64,000 bases of DNA from DAIDKA01 sp963726995 (GTDB taxonomy: Bacteria; Pseudomonadota; Gammaproteobacteria; Steroidobacterales; Steroidobacteraceae): contig CAVSEP010000007.1 of assembly GCA_963726995.1 (NCBI GenBank), forward strand, positions 620,001-684,000, read 5' to 3'. Position 1 is the stretch's first letter. Each line of letters begins with the position of its first letter. The notes under the pieces are model-generated. The model did not search any database, was not told where the DNA came from, and was given only the letters and a program-made list of their open reading frames with translations. Both the position numbers and the translations under genes were made by a program. Positions 37,113 to 46,558 of this stretch are shown in pieces.

Positions 37113-38021
37113 CTAGGAGGGGAAGAAGTCGATCGGCTTGGTGGTGGTGATGGTTTCCACGTCCTTGGCCTCGAAGCGGTAGGCTTTCACCCGCGCCACA
37201 ATCTTGCTCTCCAGATCCTCATCGTGCAATTCCGAGGACACGACCCGGCACATGGTGACCTCTCCGGAGGGCGCAATGGTCAGTTCCAGCACCATCTTAC
37301 CCTGAAGCTCGGGACGTTCGCGCATGGCGCGCGCGTACAGGGTGAAGATGGCGCCCTTGTTGCGGTCAAAGACCAGCTCGATCTCCTCGCGGCTGCGGGC
37401 GGCCTTGCCGCTGCTGCCGGTGCGCGTTGCACCGCGATTGTCCAGGCCTGAATGGGCGATCGCGGAGGTGACGGTGGCGGTCTCATGGCCGGTCAGGGAG
37501 CCGGCGCCGGTGCCGAAACCGCGGCTGCTGGTGGAGGTGATGCCGCTGCTGGCGGCGCCCACCTTCGAGGTGATCATGGAGCGTTCGGCATGCGAGTCCG
37601 CGCCCACGGCGCCGGTGAGATTCTTGGTCTGACCCTCGTCGATGGGGGTCTTCTCGCGCAGGTCCGCCAGCTGGTCTTTGAACTGGTCGATGCCGGATTT
37701 CTCGGCCTTGCGGCGCGCCTGCGCGACCTTGTCCACCGGCGGGACCGGGACCGGCTTTTCCACCGGAACCGGTTTGACTTCCGGCTTCGGGGGCGGTGGT
37801 GGCGGCGGCGGCTTGGGCTTCTCCTCCAGCATCACCCGCGCCAGCTGCGGCGGCACGGAGACCGCGCCGGGCACGGTCCTGGGCGGGGGCAGCAGTGCGA
37901 ACAGGATGGCCAGCAGCAGCAGCAGCGGCAGGCTGACCTTGAGGATGCGACGGAAACGCGTCTGCGTCTCCTCGTCGGGCTCCCAGGCCAGTTCATAACT
38001 TCGGTAGAAAGGTGCCAGCAT
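37113..38021 (-). CDS. AgmX/PglI C-terminal-domain TonB-like protein
   Basis: This 302-residue protein has one membrane helix (about 28-46), a Pro/Lys-rich spacer (about 68-97, with a run of eight prolines) and a C-terminal domain (about 205-302) of the AgmX/PglI type: RSREEIELVFDRNKGAIFTL, GKMVLELTIAPSGEVTMCRV, and a terminal IDFFPS. The layout equals TonB: anchor, extended periplasmic spacer, and a small C-terminal domain that contacts the outer envelope. AgmX and PglI (GltJ, GltG) belong to the Myxococcus gliding apparatus. It sits just after two ExbD genes and an ExbB gene and would transduce their proton-motive work to the TPR proteins. Confidence 0.85.
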   Translation of the reverse strand: MLAPFYRSYELAWEPDEETQTRFRRILKVSLPLLLLLAILFALLPPPRTVPGAVSVPPQLARVMLEEKPKPPPPPPPPKPEVKPVPVEKPVPVPPVDKVAQARRKAEKSGIDQFKDQLADLREKTPIDEGQTKNLTGAVGADSHAERSMITSKVGAASSGITSTSSRGFGTGAGSLTGHETATVTSAIAHSGLDNRGATRTGSSGKAARSREEIELVFDRNKGAIFTLYARAMRERPELQGKMVLELTIAPSGEVTMCRVVSSELHDEDLESKIVARVKAYRFEAKDVETITTTKPIDFFPS

Positions 38022-38029
38022 GGTGAGTC

Positions 38030-38551
38030 CTATGCCGCCGGAGTCCGGCCCAGGGACACCGGTTTCTCTTTTTGCAGCACGGCCAGGGAAATCTTGCCGT
38101 AGTCGGCATCCGTGCAGGTGGCCATCACCTTCTTGAGCACCTCATAGGGCAGGGATTTGTCCGCCATGATGGTGATTTCGCGCGCGGCCAGCGTCGTTTC
38201 GGACACATCCTTGCCCACCAGCAGCGGCCGCTTCAGGGCGGCGGACAGCGCCGCCAGGGTCGCACCCTGGTCCGCCTGCACGTCCTTGACGGTCTCGATC
38301 AGCTCGCCCTGCACGAACAGATCCGTCTTGGTGATCATGACCACCACCGAATGATTCGGCGCGGTCTGCGTGATCGACTGCGGGATCTCGATGCCCTTGC
38401 TGTTCTGGATGACCTCCACTTCGGTGGAATACACCAGCAGGAACGACACCATCACCGAGAGGATGTCGATGAGCGGAATCAGGTTCAGCTCGAAGTCGCC
38501 CTTGTGGCGCAGATGGTGCACGGCCATGCGCCGGGCGCGATTGGAGATCAT
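38030..38551 (-). CDS. ExbD/TolR-family biopolymer transport protein (second copy)
   Basis: This is a 173-residue protein with one membrane helix (about 22-42) that carries the proton-conducting Asp29 in LNLIPLIDILSVMVSFLL. The periplasmic domain (about 60-165) follows, with the ITIMADKSLPYEVLKKVM strand-helix seen in TolR. It shows an insert of about 15 residues compared with short ExbD proteins. It starts 4 bases inside the preceding ExbD gene, so both are co-translated. With ExbB and the other ExbD it should form an inner-membrane stator that uses proton flow. Two unequal ExbD copies beside one ExbB recall the AglR/AglQ/AglS set. Confidence 0.9.
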   Translation of the reverse strand: MISNRARRMAVHHLRHKGDFELNLIPLIDILSVMVSFLLVYSTEVEVIQNSKGIEIPQSITQTAPNHSVVVMITKTDLFVQGELIETVKDVQADQGATLAALSAALKRPLLVGKDVSETTLAAREITIMADKSLPYEVLKKVMATCTDADYGKISLAVLQKEKPVSLGRTPAA

Positions 38552-39048
38552 GGTGGGGCGTCTCCCACGGAAATGGTCGGAAAGAGCTCCGCCTGGGTGG
38601 TGGAGAACCCATTGGTGGCCTCGAACACCCGCACCCGGTCCATCACCTGCACCAGGGTGTCGTAGGGCGTGTCCTTCTCCAGCAGTACCGAGGCATCCGT
38701 CTTGGTCGGAAACTTCGCCTTCACCTGCTTCAGGAAGTCGGTCAGACCCTCGTAGTCATAGCCCTGGGCGGTATTGGGCAGGTCCTTGAGCGGCCCGGTA
38801 TTGCGGTCGGCGACCTCGAGCAGGTTGTGGCGCACCAGGATCTCCAGCTGCAGATCCTGTGGCAACTGCGGCATCTGCGCGTTGGCGGTCGGCAGGTTCA
38901 GCTGCAGCACCACCGTGCGGGAGAACACGGCGGTCATCAGCAGGAACGTCACCAGCACGGTGAAGATGTCGATCATGGGGACGAGCAGCAGCTCCGCGGG
39001 CCGCCGGTTGCGGCGCGCGAGCTTCCTGGCATCGTATGAACGGCGCAT
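38548..39048 (-). CDS. ExbD/TolR-family biopolymer transport protein (first copy)
   Basis: This 166-residue protein has a basic N-terminus (YDARKLARRNRRP), a membrane helix with the essential Asp27 in LLVPMIDIFTVLVTFLLM, and a periplasmic domain of about 120 residues with DASVLLEKDTPYDTLVQVMD. It differs clearly from the second copy, so this is not a recent duplication. It starts 23 bases after the ExbB gene and overlaps the next gene by 4 bases. It would form part of the proton-driven motor with ExbB. Confidence 0.9.
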   Translation of the reverse strand: MRRSYDARKLARRNRRPAELLLVPMIDIFTVLVTFLLMTAVFSRTVVLQLNLPTANAQMPQLPQDLQLEILVRHNLLEVADRNTGPLKDLPNTAQGYDYEGLTDFLKQVKAKFPTKTDASVLLEKDTPYDTLVQVMDRVRVFEATNGFSTTQAELFPTISVGDAPP

Positions 39049-39071
39049 GTGCGTGCTACCCGCTTAAGCGC

Positions 39072-39731
39072 TTAGGCCGCGGCGGGAGCTGGCGCCTCGG
39101 GGCGACGCTCGGTGACAGCGTTCAGGAATTTCACCGAGGCCATCTCCAGGCTGTCGATGAGCTCCGTGGTCTTGGTCTGCAGGAACGCATGGATGAACAG
39201 CAGCGGCACGGCGGTCATCAGACCGAAGGCGGTGCAGTTCATGGCCACCGAGATGCTGGCCGAGAGCAGGTTGGCCTTCTCCGCCGGATTGACCGTGGCG
39301 ACGGCGTGGAAGGCGTTGATCAGGCCCATGACTGTGCCCAAGAGGCCCAGCAAGGTGGCGAGATTGGCGAAGGTCGCCAGGTAGTGGGTGCGCTTCTCAA
39401 GGCGCGGCGTCACTTCCATGAGGCTCTCCTCCATGGCCTTCTCGACGTCTTCGCGCCGGCGCGCGGCCTGGATGCGCGCCAGTCCGTAATTCAGGATCTG
39501 GGCGATGGCCGAGTCGGACTTGGAAGTGATCTGCACCACCTGCCGGAAATTGCCCTGCGACAGCATCGGCACGATTTCATTCCACAGCTGCCGGTTGCGC
39601 GTCGAGACGTGCAGCAGGTAGATGTAGCGTTCCAGCGCGATCGACAGGCCGATCACGAGCACGACGGCGATCGGGAACATGAATGTCCCGCCGCCTTGAA
39701 AGAATTTGACCAGTTCATCCCAGATATTCAT
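39072..39731 (-). CDS. MotA/TolQ/ExbB-family proton channel protein
   Basis: This is a 219-residue inner-membrane protein with three helices: about 16-35 (FMFPIAVVLVIGLSIALERY), 118-142 (FANLATLLGLLGTVMGLINAF) and 155-180 (ISVAMNCTAFGLMTAVPLLF). The LATLLGLLGTVxGLI core is the ExbB/TolQ signature. It forms the proton channel together with ExbD. A GGGAGTAGC ribosome binding site precedes the ATG at 39731. A 115-base AT-rich gap separates it from the upstream exported protein, so an internal promoter is possible there. Confidence 0.92.
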   Translation of the reverse strand: MNIWDELVKFFQGGGTFMFPIAVVLVIGLSIALERYIYLLHVSTRNRQLWNEIVPMLSQGNFRQVVQITSKSDSAIAQILNYGLARIQAARRREDVEKAMEESLMEVTPRLEKRTHYLATFANLATLLGLLGTVMGLINAFHAVATVNPAEKANLLSASISVAMNCTAFGLMTAVPLLFIHAFLQTKTTELIDSLEMASVKFLNAVTERRPEAPAPAAA

Positions 39732-39846
39732 CAGCTACTCCCGAAAGTCTCGCCAAACCGATTCCAACCGCCCCAACTTAAAGACATAAGCACAAAAAAC
39801 TACGACCTAATTCTCATCCCGTTGAGGCTGCCCCCAACGGCCGCCG

Positions 39847-40338
39847 TCAATGTGGCGCCGGAGCCCCCGCCTGGGGCGTCGCCGGGCCATTTTGTGGTGC
39901 AACTGTGTGGTAGTACCGCTCTTCGCGGTTGAAAACGTCACGATCCACCGGTTGCAGCACCTCATCCACCAGGCTGTTCGCCGGCTTGCCGGTGAGATCG
40001 CCCAGGTCCGAATGCTTCCAGGGCACCACGTACATGACCTTGGGCAGCTCCTTGTTGCCGGTGATCTGGGTGGTATCCAGATCGATCCGGTCGATGGCCT
40101 TGCCGCCATGGGCCTTCTTGTCCGCCGCCGCGGACCCGCCGGCCTTGGCCAGGGCGCCTGCTGGCTTGCCCGCGGGCGCACTGCTCACGGCCGCCGGTTG
40201 CGGCGGCATGGCTGAGGTATTCACGCCCGGCTGCAGGTCCTCCTGCTCGTGTGCCTGGCCGAAGGCCGGCGCGCCGAGGCTCCATGCGGCGAGCGTCGCC
40301 AGGGCCATCGAAACCACTCTCATTCGAGCTGCACGCAT
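39847..40338 (-). CDS. Exported hypothetical protein of the ExbBD/TPR operon
   Basis: This 163-residue protein starts at ATG 40338, preceded by GGCCGGAGGTTGATC. It has a signal peptide cleaved near PAFGQA, then an Ala/Pro-rich linker, then a conserved-looking core: KAIDRIDLDTTQITGNKELP, KVMYVVPWKHSDLGDL, and LQPVDRDVFNREERYY. The PWK...DRDVFNREE core occurs in proteins encoded beside ExbB/TPR genes in other gammaproteobacteria as far as I recall, but no function is assigned. It lies 2 bases after the TPR lipoprotein gene. Confidence 0.72.
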   Translation of the reverse strand: MRAARMRVVSMALATLAAWSLGAPAFGQAHEQEDLQPGVNTSAMPPQPAAVSSAPAGKPAGALAKAGGSAAADKKAHGGKAIDRIDLDTTQITGNKELPKVMYVVPWKHSDLGDLTGKPANSLVDEVLQPVDRDVFNREERYYHTVAPQNGPATPQAGAPAPH

Positions 40339-40340
40339 GA

Positions 40341-41072
40341 TCAACCTCCGGCCTTGTCGGGCGCAGCCGGCGCGGAGGAGCCCGGCGCGGCCGCGCTCTT
40401 GCCCGCGCGCTGTTTCAGATCGGCGATCCACCCGGTGACGGCCTTGTCCTCGGGCGCCAGTTCCTTGTAGTGCTCCATGACCGGCAATGCCGCCGCCGCA
40501 TCGCCCAGGTACAGATCCAGGACGATCGCCAGATTGCGGTAGGCCGCCGCGAAATTGGGATTCGCGCCGATGGCCTGGCCGTAGGCATCCGCCGCGTCGT
40601 GGAATTTGCCTTCCAGGCGCAGGGTCACGCCCAGTTCAGACCAGGCCGCGGCGTCCGCCGCATCGCGCTGCACGGCGGCACGCAGCGACTGGTCCGCCTT
40701 GGCCAGGTCGCCGTGCTTGCGATACAGGATGCCCAGATTCACCAGGGCCCCCGGGTAGGCGGGGTACCCCGTCGCGATCTGCTGGAACTCCAGTTCCGCC
40801 TCATCGTCCTTGCCGGCCTGCGCCAGCGCCACGGCGCGCGCAAAGTCCGCCGCGGCACGCGCGGGCGGCGGCGCGACCGAAGCGGCAGCCGCTGCCGGGG
40901 CCGGGGCCGAGGACGCCGCAGCGCCCGGCGCTGCCGCAGGGCCGTTCAGTGCCGTGGGCGCGCTCACCGCGGCCGGGGCCTGGGCGAGCACCGGCGCCGC
41001 CGTGGTGGTGGCGGTGGTTGCCCGGTGCGAGGTGCTGCAGGCGGCCTCGAGCAGGCCCATCCCGATCAGCAC
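40341..41072 (-). CDS. TPR-repeat exported protein, possible lipoprotein
   Basis: The start is taken as the GTG at 41072 (AAGTGGGGC before it), 7 bases after the previous stop; the frame stays open further upstream but that overlaps the 947-residue gene. The N-terminus is LIGMGLLEAACSTS; a cysteine ends the hydrophobic stretch, but Glu at -3 makes the lipobox imperfect. After an Ala/Pro-rich linker (about 15-75) come three or four tetratricopeptide repeats (about 80-215: ELEFQQIATGYPAYPGALVN, YRKHGDLAKADQSLRAAVQ, LRLEGKFHDAADAYGQAIG). TPRs bind partner proteins; this one likely works in the periplasm with the other two TPR proteins. Confidence 0.78.
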   Translation of the reverse strand: MLIGMGLLEAACSTSHRATTATTTAAPVLAQAPAAVSAPTALNGPAAAPGAAASSAPAPAAAAASVAPPPARAAADFARAVALAQAGKDDEAELEFQQIATGYPAYPGALVNLGILYRKHGDLAKADQSLRAAVQRDAADAAAWSELGVTLRLEGKFHDAADAYGQAIGANPNFAAAYRNLAIVLDLYLGDAAAALPVMEHYKELAPEDKAVTGWIADLKQRAGKSAAAPGSSAPAAPDKAGG

Positions 41073-41079
41073 GCCCCAC

Positions 41080-43923
41080 TTACTGCAGCGTCGTGACCAC
41101 ATCCTGGGTGAGCTCCGTCTTGCCATACCGGCCGGGTTTCAGTTCCGCGAGCGCCGCGAAGCTGCGCTTCACGTTCTCATCGTAGACGCCCTCGCGGGCG
41201 AGCTTGGTGTTGATTTCATGAATCTGGATCGCCTGTTCCTCGAAGGGAAACGCCTGATCCTCCAGCAGTGATTCGTACTGCTCCAACTCATCCTTGCTGA
41301 GCTTCTTGGGCCGCTCGGACTCCAGCACATCCTTGCCAAGCCTGCGATAAAGCTCCGCCGTCTCGTAGGTGGCGGCGGTGGTGACCTCGGCCACGTGATA
41401 ATCCGAAGCCGTCTTGTAGGCCGCCAGCGCCGCCTCCATCGAATGGCGCTTGGCCACCAGGCTCTTCTTCAGCGGGATCACCAGGCGGATGGCGCGGAAC
41501 GCGTCGCGCGCGGGCTGCGCCAGTTTCAGCTGCGCGGTGGCCGCCAGGTACTTGGTGCGTTCGGTGCGCCCGGTGCCGGCCGAGGAATCGGCGCGGACGA
41601 TTTCCTGCAGCCACTGCGTCTCGCGGGTGGTGTTGCCCGACTTCGCCGCCAGCTGCGCCAGCTGCGCGCGCACTTCGATGGCATCGGCCACCGGGGTCGG
41701 ATACTCGGCGACCTGGCGTTCCATCATCGCGACCGTCTTGGCCTGATTGCCGGCCTTGCCGTACAGGTCCGCAGCGCGCATCAGCGCCTCATGGCGGATC
41801 GCCTTGTCTTCGGTGGCGTTGCTGGAAATGTGTTCGAACTCCACGGCCGCATCCGCCGGACGGTTGTCTTCCGCATAGGCGACCGCGAGCTTGCGCGTCA
41901 CGTCCTCGGCATTCGTCGTCGGATACTGCTTGCGATACGGCTCCAGTACCGCGATGGCCTGGCCCCACTGCTTCAGGTTGATGAGGCCGGCGGCCGCATC
42001 GTACTGTGCGGTGCCCACGATCCTCGAATCCGGTGCGACCTTGGCGACCCGCAGGAAATCCGCCACCGCACCGCTGGCGTCGCCGGCCTTCTGGCGCGCC
42101 TCGCCCTGGCGGTACACGGATTCGGCGATGCGCTCGGTCAGATCCGCCCGCAGCTTCACATTCGCCGCATCCGCGCCCAGGGTGCGCTCGCGCGCCTGGA
42201 TGAACGCGGCTTCGGCCTGGTCGTAGGCCCCGAGTTCATACTGGGACTGGCCGATGATGTTCCAGGCAATGCGTTGCTGCGCGACCTCCACCGGCGGGGT
42301 GCGCGCCAGCAGCAGCTGCGACACCTGGATGGAACGCGGCAGATCGTGCGCCGCGAAGATGTCCTCGGCGGCCCGCGTCAGCACCCCACTGCTCTCGGGA
42401 TGCTCGGGAAAGGTCTGGGCGAATTTGATGTTCGCATCGGTGGCGCGCGCATGCCAGGCGGTCCTGGCCTCGCCCGTGAGCCCCGCCTCGCCCTTCTGGT
42501 AGGACACCAGCGCCGCATAGGCGGCGGCGGCGGACTTCGCGTCCTTCGGGTAGCCGTAGGCGGTGTGTTCGTATTCGCTGGCGGCTTCCGCGTACTGGTG
42601 GCTTTCAAACAGGGCATCGGCCAGCAGGTAGTTGGTGCCGGCCGAATCCGGCGCGTCCGGGAAGGAGGTGAGGTAGCTGCGGTACCAGTGCGCGGCCTGT
42701 CCATAGTCGGCCGGCAGCTTGGATTTCTGGGCGGCGGCATGGAAGTACGTCGCCAGATCCTTCAGGTTGGTCTGCAGTTCCTTGGCGACGGCCGGATAGT
42801 CCGCCCGCGCCCGCCCCTTCCAGAAGGGCGCGTTGAAATCGTAGTGCTCGGCGTAGTCGCGCTTGCCGTCGATCACCAGGTCGGTGAAGCCGCCCTTGGT
42901 GTAGGCCTCGATGGCCTGCATGGCAAGATCCGGCGCGTGGATGTTCTCCGCATCGCGCGCCACGAAGGCGCGGTAGGTGCCGGCGGCATCCTGGTAGCGC
43001 TGCTTTTCCACGTACAGGTCGCCGAGGCGCGAATACAGCAGGTAGGCGTAGCCGGGATTGCCGCGACCGGCCAGGAACATGTCCACGCTCTGCGCGCCGT
43101 CCAGATACGAGAAGGTGATGCTCATCACCCGCAGCGTGTCATCCACCAGTTCGCGATTGGCGCGCGAGAGCTTCTCCAGGGGCTGCATGGCCGCGCCCTT
43201 CACGCCGCCCAGCAGCTGTTGATCCAGCACGCCGGCGAACGACGGCAGGCTGTCCTCATTCAAGGACTGCTTGAACAGCGACCAGCCGTGCTTGTACAGG
43301 GATTGGGTATAGAAGGATGAGACCGCCCCCATCTTGACGACCACGCCGTAGGCGCTCGTCGCCTGCTTGTAGTCCTTGGCCGAGAACAGCAGCTCGCCGC
43401 GCCGGAACTGCACTTCATCGAGCAGCCGCGTGGCGGGATAACGGGCGATCAGCCGATCGAGAGTGGCCAGGGCCTGTTCGGGCTTGGCGGTGGCCTCGTA
43501 GGCGCGCGCCATCTGGTAGAGCACCTGGTCATTGCGCGCGTAGTCCGGATAGGCCTTCAGCAGCATGGTGTACAGGCGGATCGCCTCGGCGCTGTTCAGA
43601 TCCACCCGCGACAGATCCTTGTCGAGGGTGTCGATGTCGCTTTCCTGGCTCAGATCTCCCAGGCGCCGCATCGCCTCGGCCCGCAGGTTCGGATCGGTGC
43701 GCTGCAGTTCCAGGAAGCGCTTGTAGTTCTCCATCGCCTTGGCGCTATCGGCCGCCGCGGAGGTGTTCTTGTTGACCACCACCGGCGCCTTGCGCACCAG
43801 ATCGCCGATGGTCTTGGGCGCATTCGCGCTGTTGTCCGCGGCGAAGGCGCTCGCCAGTGCGCAGGCCGCGAGGCCGCCGCTCAACAGCAGCGCCGCGTGG
43901 CGCCGGAGGGTGGCGCGGCTCAC
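41080..43923 (-). CDS. Large exported TPR-repeat protein
   Basis: This 947-residue protein has a signal peptide (AALLLSGGLAACALASAFA) and at least a dozen tetratricopeptide-like repeats from about 60 to 850, for example YQMARAYEATAKPEQALATL, GQSQYELGAYDQAEAAFIQA and AVAYAEDNRPADAAVEFEH. No enzymatic motif is visible. Its size and placement recall the large TPR proteins (GltD, GltE or GltI) of the Myxococcus envelope machine, though repeat proteins resemble each other loosely. It overlaps the next upstream gene by 4 bases (43920-43923), showing tight co-translation. A periplasmic scaffold or outer-membrane-associated role is inferred. Confidence 0.82.
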   Translation of the reverse strand: MSRATLRRHAALLLSGGLAACALASAFAADNSANAPKTIGDLVRKAPVVVNKNTSAAADSAKAMENYKRFLELQRTDPNLRAEAMRRLGDLSQESDIDTLDKDLSRVDLNSAEAIRLYTMLLKAYPDYARNDQVLYQMARAYEATAKPEQALATLDRLIARYPATRLLDEVQFRRGELLFSAKDYKQATSAYGVVVKMGAVSSFYTQSLYKHGWSLFKQSLNEDSLPSFAGVLDQQLLGGVKGAAMQPLEKLSRANRELVDDTLRVMSITFSYLDGAQSVDMFLAGRGNPGYAYLLYSRLGDLYVEKQRYQDAAGTYRAFVARDAENIHAPDLAMQAIEAYTKGGFTDLVIDGKRDYAEHYDFNAPFWKGRARADYPAVAKELQTNLKDLATYFHAAAQKSKLPADYGQAAHWYRSYLTSFPDAPDSAGTNYLLADALFESHQYAEAASEYEHTAYGYPKDAKSAAAAYAALVSYQKGEAGLTGEARTAWHARATDANIKFAQTFPEHPESSGVLTRAAEDIFAAHDLPRSIQVSQLLLARTPPVEVAQQRIAWNIIGQSQYELGAYDQAEAAFIQARERTLGADAANVKLRADLTERIAESVYRQGEARQKAGDASGAVADFLRVAKVAPDSRIVGTAQYDAAAGLINLKQWGQAIAVLEPYRKQYPTTNAEDVTRKLAVAYAEDNRPADAAVEFEHISSNATEDKAIRHEALMRAADLYGKAGNQAKTVAMMERQVAEYPTPVADAIEVRAQLAQLAAKSGNTTRETQWLQEIVRADSSAGTGRTERTKYLAATAQLKLAQPARDAFRAIRLVIPLKKSLVAKRHSMEAALAAYKTASDYHVAEVTTAATYETAELYRRLGKDVLESERPKKLSKDELEQYESLLEDQAFPFEEQAIQIHEINTKLAREGVYDENVKRSFAALAELKPGRYGKTELTQDVVTTLQ

Positions 43924-45857
43924 TTTGGCGCTCCGGTTGGCGCCCCGGGCGCCTCGGGCGGCGTCGGCGCCGCATCGGGCGGGGCAGCCGCCGCCGGCTT
44001 GGGCGCATCGGCATTCGCGGCCTTGTCGTACATGGTCGCCAGGGCGAAGCGCGCCTGCACCTCGTAGGCGTCCAGCCGGTCCTTCTGGTCCGACAGTTCC
44101 GCGACCGCGATCTGCTGCAGATAGCCCTGCTGCGCGTTCTCGGCGCCGGCCAGACGCGCCTGCAGCTCGGTGATCCGGGTCTTCAGGGCGGCCAGCCGAC
44201 CTGCGAATTCACCGGTGTTGGTGGGCACGCTGCGGCGGGCGCGATCGACCCGGATCCAGCGGCTCTGCGCCTCATGCAGCGCCAGGTCCAGGTCCTTCAG
44301 GGTGCGTCGTTCCTGCCACTGCCGCGCCTTGAAGGCATCGGTCAGCTGGTAGAACATCACGCCCTTCACCAGGCGCAGCCGATCGCGCAGGGCGTCGTTC
44401 GCCTCATCGCGGGGCGCATTGCCCAAGGCATCCTCGATCGCGCGGATCTGCTCCCAGTGGGCGCGCTCCTCGGGCGAGCCCAGCGCGGCCACGTCCTGGC
44501 GCGCATCGATGGTGGCCAGGCGCGCCTCCAGATCATCGCGCCGATGCTGCAGTTGGTCGACCGCCCCGGAGGCCAGCAGCTGGTCCACCTGCGGCAGGCG
44601 CTGCCCATAGGCGCGCTCGCGCGTATCGATCATGTCGCCGAATGCCTGGGTGCTGTCGGACCACACATCCAGGGTGGAGCCCATGAAGGTCAGGTCCCGG
44701 TAGTTCTTCAGGCCTTCCTGGAAATCATGACCGGCCATGATGGCGTAGAGGTAGCGCGACTCCGGCTCATCGGGCAGGTTGCGCAATTGCCAGAACCAGC
44801 CGAAATGGGTCTTCTCATCGCTCGCCAGCAGCTCATCCAGCAACTTGCCGGAGCGGATGCGGCCGATGGCCCCGTCCAGCGCCGTCTGTTCGGCGGCGAA
44901 TGACGTCAGGGCCGACTCGTAGTCCTCAGCCGCCTGGGCGTTGGATTCGAGCTTGCCGAAGGCATACGGCACGGCCAGATAGGACTCCTGCACCGCGGAG
45001 TCGAGCAGGCTGCGATGCCGCAGTTCGGTCCAGGGCGCAAGCGCCGCCTGGTAGTCCCCGAGGGCGGCGTCCGCCCATCCCAGGCCCAGCAGCGCCTTGC
45101 TCGAATACGCGCCATTCAGGCGCACGCGCTCGAGCGGCACCCGCGCCTTGTCCGGTTGATTCGCCTGCAGGTAGGCGAAGCCCAGCGCCAGATTCGCCCG
45201 ATCGCGCAGCGCCAGCAGTTCCGGCTGGGTGGCGGTGATCGTCCCCACCGCGGTCAGGTTGCTGTCGGCCTCCGCCATGCGCTGCTGGCGCACCAGCGCC
45301 ACGCCGAGATTGAATTGCGCAAACGCGAGCCAGTCCGGCGGGCCGTTGAAGGCCTTGAGCAGCGCAATGGCCTCATCGAACTGCCCCTGCCGCAGCAGCG
45401 CATTGGCCAGCAGATGGGTCTTCTGGGCCTCCTGCTGCTCCGGCAGCTTGCCCTGCACATGGCGCAGCGCATCGACGGCCTTGTCCAGATAGCCGCGCGC
45501 ATACCAGATCTGTCCCAGGTAGAACCAGGCCCGATTGCGCACGCCCTGCGGCACCTTCGGCGTCAGCAGCTGCGCGAAGCGCTCGCCCGCCTCGTTGTAC
45601 AGCCCGAGGGACAGATACAGGCTGCCCAGCAACAGCTGCGAATCCAGCTCATGGTGCGGCAGCTGGTTCCAGTGCTGATAGGCCAGCAGGCGCGTCAGGG
45701 ACTCGAAGTCATCCTGCTGGTAGTAGTGAAACAGCACATCGCCGTACTGCAGGTCCTGCACGCGGATCGGCGCCAGCTTCTGCGGATCGTGCGCCGCCTG
45801 CGCCACGCCGGCGAGCGCGGCCAGAAGCACGCAGGACAAATGGCGCAGGACTCGCAT
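43920..45857 (-). CDS. Exported TPR and coiled-coil protein
   Basis: This 645-residue protein has a signal peptide (LSCVLLAALAGVAQA-AHD), TPR-like repeats from about 35 to 310 (LLLGSLYLSLGLYNEAGERF, AWFYLGQIWYARGYLDKAVD, LLGLGWADAALGDYQAAL), and then a long helical, probably coiled-coil region (about 420-610) ending in a Pro/Ala-rich tail. The early stretch LQYGDVLFHYYQQDDFESL is conserved-looking. I do not know a specific family name. It lies between the beta-rich exported gene (9-base gap) and the large TPR gene (4-base overlap). Confidence 0.8.
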   Translation of the reverse strand: MRVLRHLSCVLLAALAGVAQAAHDPQKLAPIRVQDLQYGDVLFHYYQQDDFESLTRLLAYQHWNQLPHHELDSQLLLGSLYLSLGLYNEAGERFAQLLTPKVPQGVRNRAWFYLGQIWYARGYLDKAVDALRHVQGKLPEQQEAQKTHLLANALLRQGQFDEAIALLKAFNGPPDWLAFAQFNLGVALVRQQRMAEADSNLTAVGTITATQPELLALRDRANLALGFAYLQANQPDKARVPLERVRLNGAYSSKALLGLGWADAALGDYQAALAPWTELRHRSLLDSAVQESYLAVPYAFGKLESNAQAAEDYESALTSFAAEQTALDGAIGRIRSGKLLDELLASDEKTHFGWFWQLRNLPDEPESRYLYAIMAGHDFQEGLKNYRDLTFMGSTLDVWSDSTQAFGDMIDTRERAYGQRLPQVDQLLASGAVDQLQHRRDDLEARLATIDARQDVAALGSPEERAHWEQIRAIEDALGNAPRDEANDALRDRLRLVKGVMFYQLTDAFKARQWQERRTLKDLDLALHEAQSRWIRVDRARRSVPTNTGEFAGRLAALKTRITELQARLAGAENAQQGYLQQIAVAELSDQKDRLDAYEVQARFALATMYDKAANADAPKPAAAAPPDAAPTPPEAPGAPTGAPK

Positions 45858-45866
45858 CGGGCGCGC

Positions 45867-46547
45867 CTACTCCCAGTCCTTGATCGCGAATTCCGGCTGC
45901 AGCTTGCGCTGCCGGTCCTCGATCTTCAGCTCCAGGTACTTCGCGCCGATGGTCTTGTCGAACTTCAGGGAGGCGCCGCGCCGGTAGTCGCGATTGTCGG
46001 GCCCCTTGCCCGAGAAGAAGGCGACCAGCTCGTGGCTGCCCACCTTCAGGTTGCCCAGGTACAGGCGCTGCACGCCGCCCTTGAGCAGCGCATCGACCTC
46101 GCGCGGGGTGTACAGGTAGTTGGTGACTTCCTTGTTGTCGAGCTTCAGGGTCACCGAATCGAGCGCGAAGAACTCGCCCACGTCCATCGACAGGTACACG
46201 GCCACCTGGGTGTTGGCGGGGAACAGCAGTTCCTCCTCCAGCACGAACAGGTCACGGTTCAGGTCCACCACATCCTTCTTCAGCTGCTGCGTGTCCTCAT
46301 CGAGGCTGCGCGTATCCGCGGCACTCGGGGCCGAAGATCCCGCTGCGAGCGTCGTGGTCCCCTCGGCCGCAGCAGCTGAACCTGCCAGCGGCGCGCTGGC
46401 GGGCGCGGAGGCCGCCGGCGCATCCGCGGCCCGGGCCCGCAGGGTCACCGTGGCCAGGCCCATTACGAGTGCCAGCGCCGCCACGGCGCATAGCAGGCCC
46501 GAGGCAAGGCGATCGCGTATCCGGCCGGTCTTCTTTGTTACTGGCAT
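45867..46547 (-). CDS. Exported or membrane-anchored beta-rich hypothetical protein
   Basis: The ATG at 46547 (MPVTKKTGRIRDRL) has GGAAGTGCC before it; an alternative ATG at 46562 overlaps the TlpA stop as ATGA. The 226-residue product has one hydrophobic segment (about 16-38), an Ala/Ser/Pro-rich linker, a short helical part (EDTQQLKKDVVDLNRDLFVLE) and a C-terminal beta-sandwich-like domain (about 115-226: VAVYLSMDVGEFFALDSVTL, RLYLGNLKVGSHELVAFFSG) that looks like an Ig/PEGA-type fold. I do not recognise the family. It probably projects into the periplasm and works with the TPR proteins. Confidence 0.7.
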   Translation of the reverse strand: MPVTKKTGRIRDRLASGLLCAVAALALVMGLATVTLRARAADAPAASAPASAPLAGSAAAAEGTTTLAAGSSAPSAADTRSLDEDTQQLKKDVVDLNRDLFVLEEELLFPANTQVAVYLSMDVGEFFALDSVTLKLDNKEVTNYLYTPREVDALLKGGVQRLYLGNLKVGSHELVAFFSGKGPDNRDYRRGASLKFDKTIGAKYLELKIEDRQRKLQPEFAIKDWE

Positions 46548-46558
46548 GGCACTTCCGG

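Noticed and set aside
41395..43320. A plus-strand open frame of 641 codons opposite the large TPR gene
   Set aside because: Antisense shadow; Arg/Gly/Val-rich without repeats or motifs.
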